From assembly GCA_945906725.1 (NCBI GenBank), contig CAMDRI010000016.1, positions 1 to 51,086 of the forward strand: a stretch of 51,086 nucleotides of DNA. The letters are read 5' to 3'. Positions 15,999 through 23,942 of this stretch are shown one piece after another. Numbering within the stretch: the first letter of the stretch is position 1; each line of letters starts with the position of its first letter. Below the pieces are notes generated by a model. The model saw nothing but the letters and a program-made list of their open reading frames with translations. It made no database searches and was not told the DNA's origin. Made by a program: the position numbers and the translations under genes. The stretch is from Candidatus Kuenenia stuttgartensis (lineage in GTDB: Bacteria > Planctomycetota > Planctomycetia > Planctomycetales > Planctomycetaceae).

Positions 15999-18900
15999 TC
16001 ACTTCTCCGTTTCCGGTATCTCTAACCGCTGCAACGGCGTGTCGGTTGATGGGAGCCGAATCGGCGTTTGCCCTGGTTCGGTCAGCCACAGATGCGATTT
16101 TCCGCGCAGAGCTGGGTCCAAAATCAGCAGCGGCCGAGCGGCCAAAACGCGCTCCATCGTCGTCCAGTACAAATGCAGTCCCGTCAGCGTCGGCTGTTCG
16201 GCAAAGACTTTCACGACGCTGTTGAACCGCGCGGCCGAACCGGCAGCCGCTTCGACTTTGCGAGTCTTCTCGCTGCGAGCCTTCAGCAACTTCGCCGCCG
16301 CTTCGCCGGAGAGGACTCGCTCGTCGGAGTCGAAATTCGCGGTCAGCTTTTGCCACAGCGCGTCGTCCAACTTCCAGCCGGTGACGCCGCCGGTGGTCGA
16401 GGCGTCGGGCAATCGCTTCGTGGCATCGACGCTGTCGGTCAGCACGCGGATCGCCTGCTCGCCGGCAGCGCTCAGCACCTTGCGGGCATAGTAGCCTTCA
16501 GCCTCGTTGATGAATTGCTCGCGCTGTTCCAGCGAGTCGGCCACCTGCCGATACGCCGGCACAACCTGCTGAGGCGGATGAATGTCGAGCAGGCTGAGAT
16601 CGAGCACTTCGACCCCGATGTCGTAGGACGTCATCAGCTCGCGAATGCGGACCAGACACCGGGCCTCGATCTCGCGTCGCCGGTTGGTCAGCAGCGCATC
16701 GAGTGACTCCGTCGCTGCAACTTCGCGAAGCACGCTTTCGGTGACGGCTCGCAACGTGTCGTCCGGTCGTGAGGCCGCGAACGCGAACCGCCGCAGATCA
16801 CCGATGCGAAATTGAACTTCGCCCGTCACCTCGATCGGCACTTCTTCGCCGGTCAGTGTGAACGATTCGGGGGCGACCGGTTCGTAGTCGGTGTCGGCAT
16901 GCTCGCTCATCCATTCGACCGGAGCGCGGAACAGCCCATCGCTCTTGAGCGGCGTCGGAGCGGATCGGAATCCGATTTGAACCGCGCGGACTTCGGCCAC
17001 TCGCTCGCGGCGGAGGCGTTCCAAGCCGCTCGGCCAACGCCAGTGCCAACCGGCCGAGAGAGTCGTCTCATAGCGGCCGAGTCGCGTAACCACGGCTTGC
17101 TCGTCTTCATTCAACAAAAGAATTCCCGAACAGCACCACCACACACCGAACACTGCGCCCGCCGTGCGCACGAGAGTCGGCCAGTGATCGAGAAACCCGA
17201 ATACGAGCTTCGTCGGCGACAGTTTTTCGACGACCCACTCGGCGACTCTGGCAGCGCCATTCGACAGCCGACCGAGACGTGTCTCGTGCCAGCGTTCAAA
17301 CCATAGCAACCGCATCGCGTTCAACATCACAGCCAGCGACGAGATTTCGTGAAACACCGCTGCGACCGCCGGATTGATCCAGCCCAGACTGCCGAGCACC
17401 ATCCCCACCGCGTTCATGCCGAACGCAAACACGAAGATGCTCTGCCGAATGACGATGACCAATTGACGAGACAACCGCAGCAACCCCGGCAGCGGCCGCA
17501 GCGGATCACCCATCAAAACCAGATCACCCGCCTCAGCCGCAAGGTCACTGCCGACACCGCCGAGCGCAAGTCCGACCGTCGCCGTTGCCAGCGCGGGAGC
17601 GTCGTTCACACCGTCGCCGACCATCGCTACTCGATGTCCGGCGGCAATCAACTCTTCGATGCGTTTCGCTTTGTCCGCCGGCAGCAACTCCGCCTGGACG
17701 TTGTTGATCCCGAGTTGCTCGGCGATGCGAACCGCGGTTTCGCGCCGGTCGCCTGTGAGCATCACAAACTGACTGATGCCAGCAGCTCGTAATTCGCGCA
17801 GGACAGCTTCCGTTTCCGATCGGACGACGTCGCGCAATCCGATTGCACCGAGCAGCGTTTGTTCAAGTGCGACCAGCAACACCGATTGGCCTTGTTGCTC
17901 CAACTCGACGACTCGCTGTTCGAGTTCAGGAGGAATGTTGATGCCTTGATTAGCCATCAGACGTCGATTGCCGACCGTGATCTGAGATTTGAAATTTGAG
18001 ATTTCAGATCTCATATTCGACCAAGTCCCAAGTTGCTCACCCCGCACAGTCGCGACAACACCCGCTCCGGGATGAGCCGTCAATTCGTCGGCCCCGGTGA
18101 ATACGCATTGCCTCGCCTCGGCTTCTCGGACGAGCACGCGAGCAATCGGATGCTCGCTGCGCTTCTCGGCAATCGCCGCGAGACGTAGCAGGTCGGTTTC
18201 GTCAACGTAGCCCTCTCGCTCTGCGAGAGGATTTTCCGATCGCGCGGTTGGCGTCGTTTGAGATTTGGAGTTTGTTCGTGCGCTCGGCATTTCCTCTCGT
18301 GGAACGAGAGGACTACTTTGAACGGCCGATGCTAACAGCACCTCCCCGACCACCAACTCGCCGCGAGTCAGTGTGCCGGTCTTGTCGAAGACAATCGTGT
18401 CGATCGACGCCAGGCGTTCGAGCGCGACCGAGCCTTTAACGACAACACCCGCTCGCGCGAGCCACGCCATCGCGGCCATCACTGCGCTTGGAGTCGCTAG
18501 AATCAACGGGCACGGGCAAGCGACGACCAACACGCTCAATGCTGGAAGAAAGCACTCTTTCGACCATGCTCCAAGAGCAATTCGCCAACCAATCAATGTC
18601 AAGAAAGCGACCGCCAACACCACCGGCAAAAACCAGCGAGCCAGCCGATCCGCAGTCCGTTCGAGTGACGCCTTTCGTAGCGTCGCTTGGCCGACCAACT
18701 CAACGATTTGTGCGAGAGTGGTTTGCTCACCGACTTGAGTCGCCGTGATCTGCAACGCTCCAAATTGATTCAGCGTCCCGGCGAAAACGTTGTCGCCGAT
18801 CGCTTTGTCCGCCGGCACGCTTTCGCCCGTCAGAGCACTTTGATCAACCGCCGATTGCCCGGCCGCAACGACGCCGTCCACCGGAATCCGTTCGCCGGGC

Positions 18901-19475
18901 CGAACGATGACCGTGTCGCCGACGATCACTTGTTCGAGCGGCACTTCCTGTTCGTCATCCCCAACGAGGACTCGCGCCGTGCGCGGACACAACTGGAAGA
19001 TGCGTCGGATCGCTCGCTGAGCACGATCGACGGTGTAACCTTCGATGCTCTCACCGCACACCGCGATGAACACGACCAGCGCGGCGGTCGTGTGTTCGCC
19101 AAGCACAATCGCCGCCAGGCAGGCGATCGTCAGCGCGAGGTCCGCGCCGACTCGGCCCGACAACAAACCGTCGAGCGTTTGGTATAGAATTCTTGCGCCA
19201 CCGAGCACCGCCGCCAGCAACGCCAATCGAAAGCCGAAGAGCGTTTGTGTCGCAAGCAGCTTCGACCACCAGTCGGCATTTGACGCGATGGTCGGCGAAG
19301 ATCCGGGCATGCCCCAGACGATCCCCAACGCGACATCCACCACCAGCAAGATTCCAACCACGGCCGTCAGCAAGTAAATCGGAGCCGAGCGATAATGAAA
19401 ACTCTCCTCGCGGCCGGCGCAGTTGGCACCGGCTTCGGGCAGGAATTCTCGCGGCGATTCAGGCGCGTAGTGCAT
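15999..19475 (-). CDS. P1B-type heavy-metal ATPase fused to an HflK-like SPFH domain
   Basis: One 1158-aa frame holds two proteins. Residues 1-735 are a P1B ATPase: hydrophobic helices at about 32-52, 78-98 and 112-140, TGES at 216-219, the metal-site CPCP at 320-323, DKTGT with the phosphorylated Asp364, SEHP at 440-443, GDGVND at 620-625, and last helices at 675-725. No N-terminal CxxC metal-binding domain is present. The last helix has HEISSLAVMLNA, which does not settle Cu versus Zn/Co specificity. Residues about 770-1158 are HflK-like: anchor AVFGVWWCCSGILLL, then DEQAVVTRLGRYETTLSAGW and the SPFH core to about 985 (VEVLDLSLLDIHPPQQVVPA), then a helical tail. Repeat-derived inserts interrupt the ATPase at about 387-423 and 488-499. 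Two SPFH genes follow within 4 bases. An ATPase physically tied to a membrane scaffold is inferred. Confidence 0.85.
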   Translation of the reverse strand: MHYAPESPREFLPEAGANCAGREESFHYRSAPIYLLTAVVGILLVVDVALGIVWGMPGSSPTIASNADWWSKLLATQTLFGFRLALLAAVLGGARILYQTLDGLLSGRVGADLALTIACLAAIVLGEHTTAALVVFIAVCGESIEGYTVDRAQRAIRRIFQLCPRTARVLVGDDEQEVPLEQVIVGDTVIVRPGERIPVDGVVAAGQSAVDQSALTGESVPADKAIGDNVFAGTLNQFGALQITATQVGEQTTLAQIVELVGQATLRKASLERTADRLARWFLPVVLAVAFLTLIGWRIALGAWSKECFLPALSVLVVACPCPLILATPSAVMAAMAWLARAGVVVKGSVALERLASIDTIVFDKTGTLTRGELVVGEVLLASAVQSSPLVPREEMPSARTNSKSQTTPTARSENPLAEREGYVDETDLLRLAAIAEKRSEHPIARVLVREAEARQCVFTGADELTAHPGAGVVATVRGEQLGTWSNMRSEISNFKSQITVGNRRLMANQGINIPPELEQRVVELEQQGQSVLLVALEQTLLGAIGLRDVVRSETEAVLRELRAAGISQFVMLTGDRRETAVRIAEQLGINNVQAELLPADKAKRIEELIAAGHRVAMVGDGVNDAPALATATVGLALGGVGSDLAAEAGDLVLMGDPLRPLPGLLRLSRQLVIVIRQSIFVFAFGMNAVGMVLGSLGWINPAVAAVFHEISSLAVMLNAMRLLWFERWHETRLGRLSNGAARVAEWVVEKLSPTKLVFGFLDHWPTLVRTAGAVFGVWWCCSGILLLNEDEQAVVTRLGRYETTLSAGWHWRWPSGLERLRRERVAEVRAVQIGFRSAPTPLKSDGLFRAPVEWMSEHADTDYEPVAPESFTLTGEEVPIEVTGEVQFRIGDLRRFAFAASRPDDTLRAVTESVLREVAATESLDALLTNRRREIEARCLVRIRELMTSYDIGVEVLDLSLLDIHPPQQVVPAYRQVADSLEQREQFINEAEGYYARKVLSAAGEQAIRVLTDSVDATKRLPDASTTGGVTGWKLDDALWQKLTANFDSDERVLSGEAAAKLLKARSEKTRKVEAAAGSAARFNSVVKVFAEQPTLTGLHLYWTTMERVLAARPLLILDPALRGKSHLWLTEPGQTPIRLPSTDTPLQRLEIPETEK
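17981..18014. repeat. AT-rich palindrome inside the ATPase-HflK gene
   Basis: A 34-bp stretch starting TCTGAGATTTGAAATTTGAG and ending with its near complement. It encodes MRSEISNFKSQI, placed directly before the conserved nucleotide-binding-domain segment VGNRRLM, where P1B ATPases have no such insert. A related AT-rich motif occurs at 27874-27900 inside the AtuA-family gene (EIANCKFEN). Confidence 0.55.
18207..18316. repeat. GTAG-bounded double-hairpin element in frame inside the ATPase
   Basis: A 110-bp element starting GTAGCCCTCTCGCTCTGCGA and ending CGAGAGGACTAC. The left hairpin pairs CCTCTCG with CGAGAGG (loop CTCTG or similar), the right pairs TCCTCTCGT with ACGAGAGGA. It encodes about 37 residues (from SSPLVPREEM to PLAEREGY) between LLASAVQ and VDETDLLRLAA in the ATPase nucleotide-binding domain. 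The frame stays open through it. Confidence 0.75.
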
Positions 19476-19620
19476 CGCGGACGACTAGCTCAAACGTTTG
19501 GGATCGCCACCGTGCGGGAAGTTCCAGAGCGGGATCGTACCGGTCGCGTTGAGCGCTTCACAGTTCCGACTCGGCATTGGCGGTCGTCGTCGCCAAGCAC
19601 AACCCGCGCGATCCGCACAA

Positions 19621-20118
19621 TCAGTTCGGCCAGCGCCCGGGAGCGGCGACTCGGTCGTCGCTGTCGAGGAACGCTTGCAGCATGATTTGAGCGGCGACCT
19701 TGTCGAGCCGCTGCTTTTGTTTCTTGGGGCTGACCTCGGCTTGTTGCAGATACAGCTCGGCCATCGCGGACGAATAGCGCTCGTCCCAAAAGGCAACCGG
19801 CAACCCGCAGGCGTTTCCGGACCACGCGCCGAAGGCCCGTGCCTCGCGAGCTTTTGTTCCTTCGTCGCCGCTCATGTGAACCGGCAGGCCGACGACCAAG
19901 CCGACCGCTTGATACTCGGAGGTGATCTTCTTCACGAACGCGGCGTCATCCGTCGGATTGCGTCGCGTGTAGTTTTCCAGAGGACTGGCAATCGTCTGAT
20001 CGGGAGTCGAAACCGCGACGCCGATCCGCTTCGTGCCGTAATCCAAGCCAAGCAGCGTGCCGCGAGTCGGGACAGAGGCATTGTCAGTCACAAGAAGGCT
20101 CACGCTGCTGTGGCACAC
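19621..20118 (-). CDS. ruvX: Putative Holliday junction resolvase RuvX (YqgF family)
   Basis: An RNase H-fold nuclease-like protein implicated in pre-16S rRNA processing and recombination. [14 protein letters not shown] carries the first acidic residue, [12 protein letters not shown] the central motif, DERYSS the Glu and [13 protein letters not shown] the final Asp. Start is uncertain: GTG 20118 gives 165 aa but its first codons lie in palindromic element F. GTG at 20103 or 20091 would give a protein closer to the family's usual 135-160 aa. Between its stop and the ATPase start (19476-19620) I see nothing recognisable. Confidence 0.85.
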   Translation of the reverse strand: MCHSSVSLLVTDNASVPTRGTLLGLDYGTKRIGVAVSTPDQTIASPLENYTRRNPTDDAAFVKKITSEYQAVGLVVGLPVHMSGDEGTKAREARAFGAWSGNACGLPVAFWDERYSSAMAELYLQQAEVSPKKQKQRLDKVAAQIMLQAFLDSDDRVAAPGRWPN

Positions 20119-20193
20119 GCGGCTCGCGTGCGACGCGGTTCTATTGAGCGTTTGGCTTCGACCATCCGTCGCACGCGAGCCGCGTGCGCCACA
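20109..20193. repeat. Inverted repeat between ruvX and sthA
   Basis: An 85-bp element with arms TGTGGCACACGCGGCTCGCG and CGCGAGCCGCGTGCGCCACA, imperfectly complementary over about 27 bases; each arm also holds an internal CACGCG/CGCGTG palindrome. It lies between divergent genes and includes the furthest-upstream possible ruvX start codon. Confidence 0.7.
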
Positions 20194-20284
20194 ATCAAGC
20201 CTTGCTCAATTCGCAAAAGTGGCGAGACTGCGACGGCCGAAAGTCAATCTTTCTAACAGTTGTCCGTTGAATTGGCGAATCTGC

Positions 20285-21703
20285 ATGCCCGAACTTGCGA
20301 GCGAATATGATGTCGTCGTCATTGGCACCGGTCCAGGTGGCGAGGGAGCCGCCATGCAGGCGGTCAAAAATGGCCGCTCGGTCGCCATCATCGAACGCGA
20401 GTTGGCGGTCGGCGGCAACTGCACGCATCGCGGTACGATCCCCAGCAAGACGCTTCGCTACGCCATCTTTCAGATGTCCCAGGTCAACAATAACGTCCTA
20501 TTCCGCGAGCACGGCATCACCGCTAACTTTCTGCTTCCGGAGCTGCGCCGTCGATCCAAATCGGTGATCGATCAGCAGGTCAAAATGCGGACGACTTTCT
20601 ACGACCGCAACGACATTCCGATCGTGCGCGGTCAGGCGAAGTTTCTCGATCCGCACACGATCGAAGCGGTCGAAGCGGATGGTTCGCGCAGCGTCGTCCA
20701 CGGCAAGTCGTTCGTGATCGCGACGGGAGCGCGGCCGTATCACCCGCCGGAACTCGATTTCAATCACCACCGCATCTTCGACAGCGACACGATTCTTAAC
20801 GTCGATTTCCATGTAAAGTCGATCACGATCTACGGAGCGGGCATCATCGGCTGCGAGTACGCGTCGATGTTCCGCAACCTGGAAATCAAAGTGAACCTTG
20901 TCAACACACGCGACCGGCTGCTCGACTTTCTGGACGAAGAAATCGTCGATGCTCTGAGTTATCACCTGCGCGAACGAGGCGTCATCATCCGCCACCGCGA
21001 AGAGTACGACCGCGTCGAGCCGTGCGACGATGGTGCCGTCCTGCACCTCAAGTCGGGCAAGCAACTGAAGACGGATATCCTGCTGTGGGCGGCCGGACGT
21101 ACGGGCAACTCCGACGGCCTGGGCTTGGAAGCGATTGGCGTTTTGCCCGATGCGCGCGGCAACATCCCGGTCAACGAGCACATGCAAACTGCTGTGCCAC
21201 ACATCTACGCTGTGGGTGACGTCATCGGTCCGCCGGCTCTCGCCAGCGCGGCGTACAACCAAGGCCGGTATGCCTCGACGCACATCCTCGCCGGTCAATA
21301 TCGCGGAGCGGAATCTTGTCCGGTCCCGTCACTCGATATCCCCGCCGGCATCTATACCAGCCCGGAGATCAGCTCGCTCGGCAAGACCGAACGCGAGCTG
21401 ACCGAGTCCAAAGTCCCGTACGAAGTCGGCCACGCGCACTTCAAGAGCATCGCCCGCGCACAGATCACCGGCCAGACCGTCGGGATGCTGAAGATTCTCT
21501 TCCACCGTGAGACGCTCGAAGTACTCGGCATTCACTGCTTCGGGGCCAACGCCAGCGAGATCATTCACATCGGCCAAGCGATCATGGCTCAGCCGAGGCC
21601 GCACAACTCGCTGATGTATTTCATCAACACGACGTTTAATTATCCGACAATGGCCGAGGCGTACCGCGTCGCGGCGCTGAATGGCTACAACCGACTGTTC
21701 TAA
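20285..21703 (+). CDS. sthA: Si-specific (soluble) NAD(P)+ transhydrogenase
   Basis: A 472-aa flavoprotein that exchanges reducing equivalents between NADPH and NAD+. FAD-binding [13 protein letters not shown] is at about 14-26; [16 protein letters not shown] replaces the CxxxxC redox disulfide of dihydrolipoamide dehydrogenase, which separates SthA from Lpd; the NAD(P) site [13 protein letters not shown] is at about 183; [15 protein letters not shown] is the second FAD contact; the dimerisation domain ends in [23 protein letters not shown] 20285 fits the family N-terminus. Family A element copy 2 follows one base after the TAA. Confidence 0.92.
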   Translation: MPELASEYDVVVIGTGPGGEGAAMQAVKNGRSVAIIERELAVGGNCTHRGTIPSKTLRYAIFQMSQVNNNVLFREHGITANFLLPELRRRSKSVIDQQVKMRTTFYDRNDIPIVRGQAKFLDPHTIEAVEADGSRSVVHGKSFVIATGARPYHPPELDFNHHRIFDSDTILNVDFHVKSITIYGAGIIGCEYASMFRNLEIKVNLVNTRDRLLDFLDEEIVDALSYHLRERGVIIRHREEYDRVEPCDDGAVLHLKSGKQLKTDILLWAAGRTGNSDGLGLEAIGVLPDARGNIPVNEHMQTAVPHIYAVGDVIGPPALASAAYNQGRYASTHILAGQYRGAESCPVPSLDIPAGIYTSPEISSLGKTERELTESKVPYEVGHAHFKSIARAQITGQTVGMLKILFHRETLEVLGIHCFGANASEIIHIGQAIMAQPRPHNSLMYFINTTFNYPTMAEAYRVAALNGYNRLF

Positions 21704-21704
21704 A

Positions 21705-21785
21705 GTAGGTCAGGCTTTCAAGCCTGACCCGAATTGGCAAATCACGTCGATCGTTCATTGGGTCAGCCTGAAAAGGCTGACCTAC
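21705..21785 (+). repeat. Palindromic element family A, copy 2
   Basis: 81 bp from GTAGGTCAGGCTTTC to GGCTGACCTAC. The left hairpin is GTCAGGCT-TTCA-AGCCTGAC, the right GTCAGCCT-GAAA-AGGCTGAC; the core is CCCGAATTGGCAAATCACGT. It fills the gap between the sthA stop and the SD of the next gene. Confidence 0.85.
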
Positions 21786-21798
21786 GTTTGAGGTTCTG

Positions 21799-23145
21799 AT
21801 GCAACGGATTCTGAGCATCTCTGGCTTGCGAGGCGTCATCGGTGACGGACTCGACCCACAGTTCTTGGTCGAGTTCGCGATGGCGCTCGGCACGCTGGCC
21901 GATGGCGGCACGGTTGTCCTCTCACGCGACGGCCGCTCGACCGGAGAGATGGTGCGGCACGCGGTCGTCGCTGGATTGCTCGCGACAGGCTGCACGGTGC
22001 TCGATGCCGGCATCGCCACGACGCCGACCTGCGGAGTGCTCGTGCGGCATCACAACGCGGCCGGCGGTTTGCAGATTACCGCCAGCCACAATCCGATTCA
22101 GTGGAACGGACTGAAACCGTTTTCGCATGCGGGTGCCGTGTTGAACGCGGTTCAAGGCGTAGAATTGCTCCGCATCCTCAACGGCCAGTCGTTCAAATTG
22201 GTAAGTTGGGAGAAGCTCGGTTCGGTCGAAGTGCTCGACAACGCGGCTGCTCCTCACATCGAACGTGTGCTCTCGCTGGTCGATGTCGCGGCGATTCGGA
22301 GGCGGCGGTTCAAAGTCGTGCTCGACTGCAATCACGGTTCCGGTGGAGTCGCGACGCCGCAGTTGTTGGACGCACTCGGTTGCGAGGTGACGGTACTCGG
22401 CGGCACGCCCGACGGATGCTTCGAGCATGTACCGGAACCGATCGAGGAGAATCTTACTGGGCTGTGTGCCGCGGTGAAACAATTCGGAGCCGATGTCGGT
22501 TTCGCGCAAGATCCGGACGCCGACCGCCTGGCGATTGTCGATGAAACCGGCCGATACATTGGCGAGGAACTGACGCTCGCGCTGTGTGCCGATTTCGTGC
22601 TGGAGACTCGCAAAGGCCCGTTCGTCGTTAACGACTCGACCAGCCGAGTCACCGCCGACATCGCCGCCAAGCACGGCTGCCCGTTCTTCCGCTCGCACGT
22701 CGGCGAGGCGAACGTCGTCACCAAGATGAACGAAATCGGAGCGGTCTTCGGCGGCGAGGGCAACGGCGGAGTCATCGACCCGCAAGTCGGCTTCGTCCGC
22801 GACAGCTTCGCGTCGATGGCTTATGTCTTGAATGGACTCGCTCGTGAAACTCGCACGCTTTCGGCGTGGGCGGACTCGCTGCCGCAGTACACGATTGTCA
22901 AAGACAAGATCGAATGTCCGCGGGAACGTGTCGGCGCAGCGTGTGCCGCGTTGCGATCCGAGTTCAGCGACGCGACTGCTCAAGAGGGTGACGGCCTGCG
23001 GCTTGACTGGTCCAACCGTTGGGTGCAAGTCCGAGCGAGCAACACCGAACCGATTATCCGCGTCATCGCCGAAGCTCCCACGAGCGAAACGGCGCGTGCG
23101 TTGTGTTCGCGAGCGGTCGAAATCGTCAAACAAGCGGTGAGGTAA
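21799..23145 (+). CDS. Alpha-D-phosphohexomutase (phosphoglucosamine mutase-like)
   Basis: 448 aa. The active-site phosphoserine loop [11 protein letters not shown] is centred on Ser96; the Mg2+ loop is [11 protein letters not shown] (about residue 239); the sugar-binding loop is [11 protein letters not shown]; the C-terminal phosphate loop is [14 protein letters not shown]. The layout and length suit the GlmM / phosphoglucomutase-phosphomannomutase superfamily, with GlmM-like loops. The exact sugar cannot be fixed from motifs alone. SD GAGGTTCTG precedes ATG 21799. The SDR gene begins 4 bases after its stop, so the two are co-transcribed. Confidence 0.87.
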   Translation: MQRILSISGLRGVIGDGLDPQFLVEFAMALGTLADGGTVVLSRDGRSTGEMVRHAVVAGLLATGCTVLDAGIATTPTCGVLVRHHNAAGGLQITASHNPIQWNGLKPFSHAGAVLNAVQGVELLRILNGQSFKLVSWEKLGSVEVLDNAAAPHIERVLSLVDVAAIRRRRFKVVLDCNHGSGGVATPQLLDALGCEVTVLGGTPDGCFEHVPEPIEENLTGLCAAVKQFGADVGFAQDPDADRLAIVDETGRYIGEELTLALCADFVLETRKGPFVVNDSTSRVTADIAAKHGCPFFRSHVGEANVVTKMNEIGAVFGGEGNGGVIDPQVGFVRDSFASMAYVLNGLARETRTLSAWADSLPQYTIVKDKIECPRERVGAACAALRSEFSDATAQEGDGLRLDWSNRWVQVRASNTEPIIRVIAEAPTSETARALCSRAVEIVKQAVR

Positions 23146-23149
23146 CAGC

Positions 23150-23914
23150 ATGGACGTCAATGGCCGCACGATTCTGATTTCTGGAGGCAGTTCCGGATTG
23201 GGAGCCGCGTGCGCGCGGCGGTTGGTAGGCCACTGTGCGAATGTCGTCATCGCGGACCTCTCTGACGCGGGAAAGTCCCTGGCGGAATCGCTCGGATCAC
23301 AAGCGGCATTCGTTCCGACCGATGTCACGTCCGAAGCCGATGTGCGACGAGCGGTCGCACTCGCGGAGCAGCAGTTCGGCGGACTACACGGGGCCATCAC
23401 ATGTGCCGGAATTCTTCAGGCCGAACGAGTCTTGGGCCGCGACGGAGCCGCGTCCCTCGAAGCGTTTCAGCGAGTCATCAACGTCAACTTGGTCGGCACT
23501 TTCAACGTTGTTCGACTGGCGGTGGAAGCGATCGCGAAACAACCGCCCGGCCTCGACGGCGAGCGCGGCGTGATCGTCATGACCTCGTCCGTCGCGGCGG
23601 AGGAAGGGCAGATCGGCCAAGCAGCCTACTCGGCATCAAAGGGTGGCGTCGCCGCGATGACGTTGCCGTTGGCTCGCGACTTGGCCCGCTCCGGCATTCG
23701 CATCGTCAGTATCGCGCCCGGCGTGTTCGAGACACCGATGGTGCAAGCCGCTCCCGAAGCCGTTCGCAAATCGCTGGCTGAGCAGATTCCGTTTCCGGCA
23801 CGTCTCGGACAGCCCGATGAATTCGCTGCGCTGGTCGAGCATGTCTTCGAGAATCGCATGCTCAACGGCAACGTCATTCGAATCGACGGAGCGATGCGCA
23901 TGGGGCCGCGATGA
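23150..23914 (+). CDS. Short-chain dehydrogenase, HSD10-like 3-hydroxyacyl-CoA dehydrogenase
   Basis: 254 aa of the classical SDR type. NAD-binding [14 protein letters not shown] at about 12; [12 protein letters not shown]; catalytic Ser in [18 protein letters not shown] and the YSASK Tyr-Lys pair; PGVFETPMV after the active site. The region around [20 protein letters not shown] resembles the HSD17B10/type 2 3-hydroxyacyl-CoA dehydrogenases of isoleucine and branched-chain fatty acid breakdown, which suits the neighbouring acyl-CoA genes. SD GAGGTAACAGC overlaps the end of the previous gene. It converges on the acyl-CoA dehydrogenase gene with 28 bases between. Confidence 0.83.
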   Translation: MDVNGRTILISGGSSGLGAACARRLVGHCANVVIADLSDAGKSLAESLGSQAAFVPTDVTSEADVRRAVALAEQQFGGLHGAITCAGILQAERVLGRDGAASLEAFQRVINVNLVGTFNVVRLAVEAIAKQPPGLDGERGVIVMTSSVAAEEGQIGQAAYSASKGGVAAMTLPLARDLARSGIRIVSIAPGVFETPMVQAAPEAVRKSLAEQIPFPARLGQPDEFAALVEHVFENRMLNGNVIRIDGAMRMGPR

Positions 23915-23942
23915 TGGGACGTTGCGGCAGAACGATTGGAAC

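Noticed and set aside
19485-19796. A 103-codon minus-strand frame overlapping ruvX
   Set aside because: Mostly out-of-frame ruvX sequence; the unique C-terminal part has no recognisable motif or own start.
20285-21703. Assignment of this flavoprotein as dihydrolipoamide dehydrogenase
   Set aside because: The redox CxxxxC motif is absent ([10 protein letters not shown] instead), matching the soluble transhydrogenase SthA.
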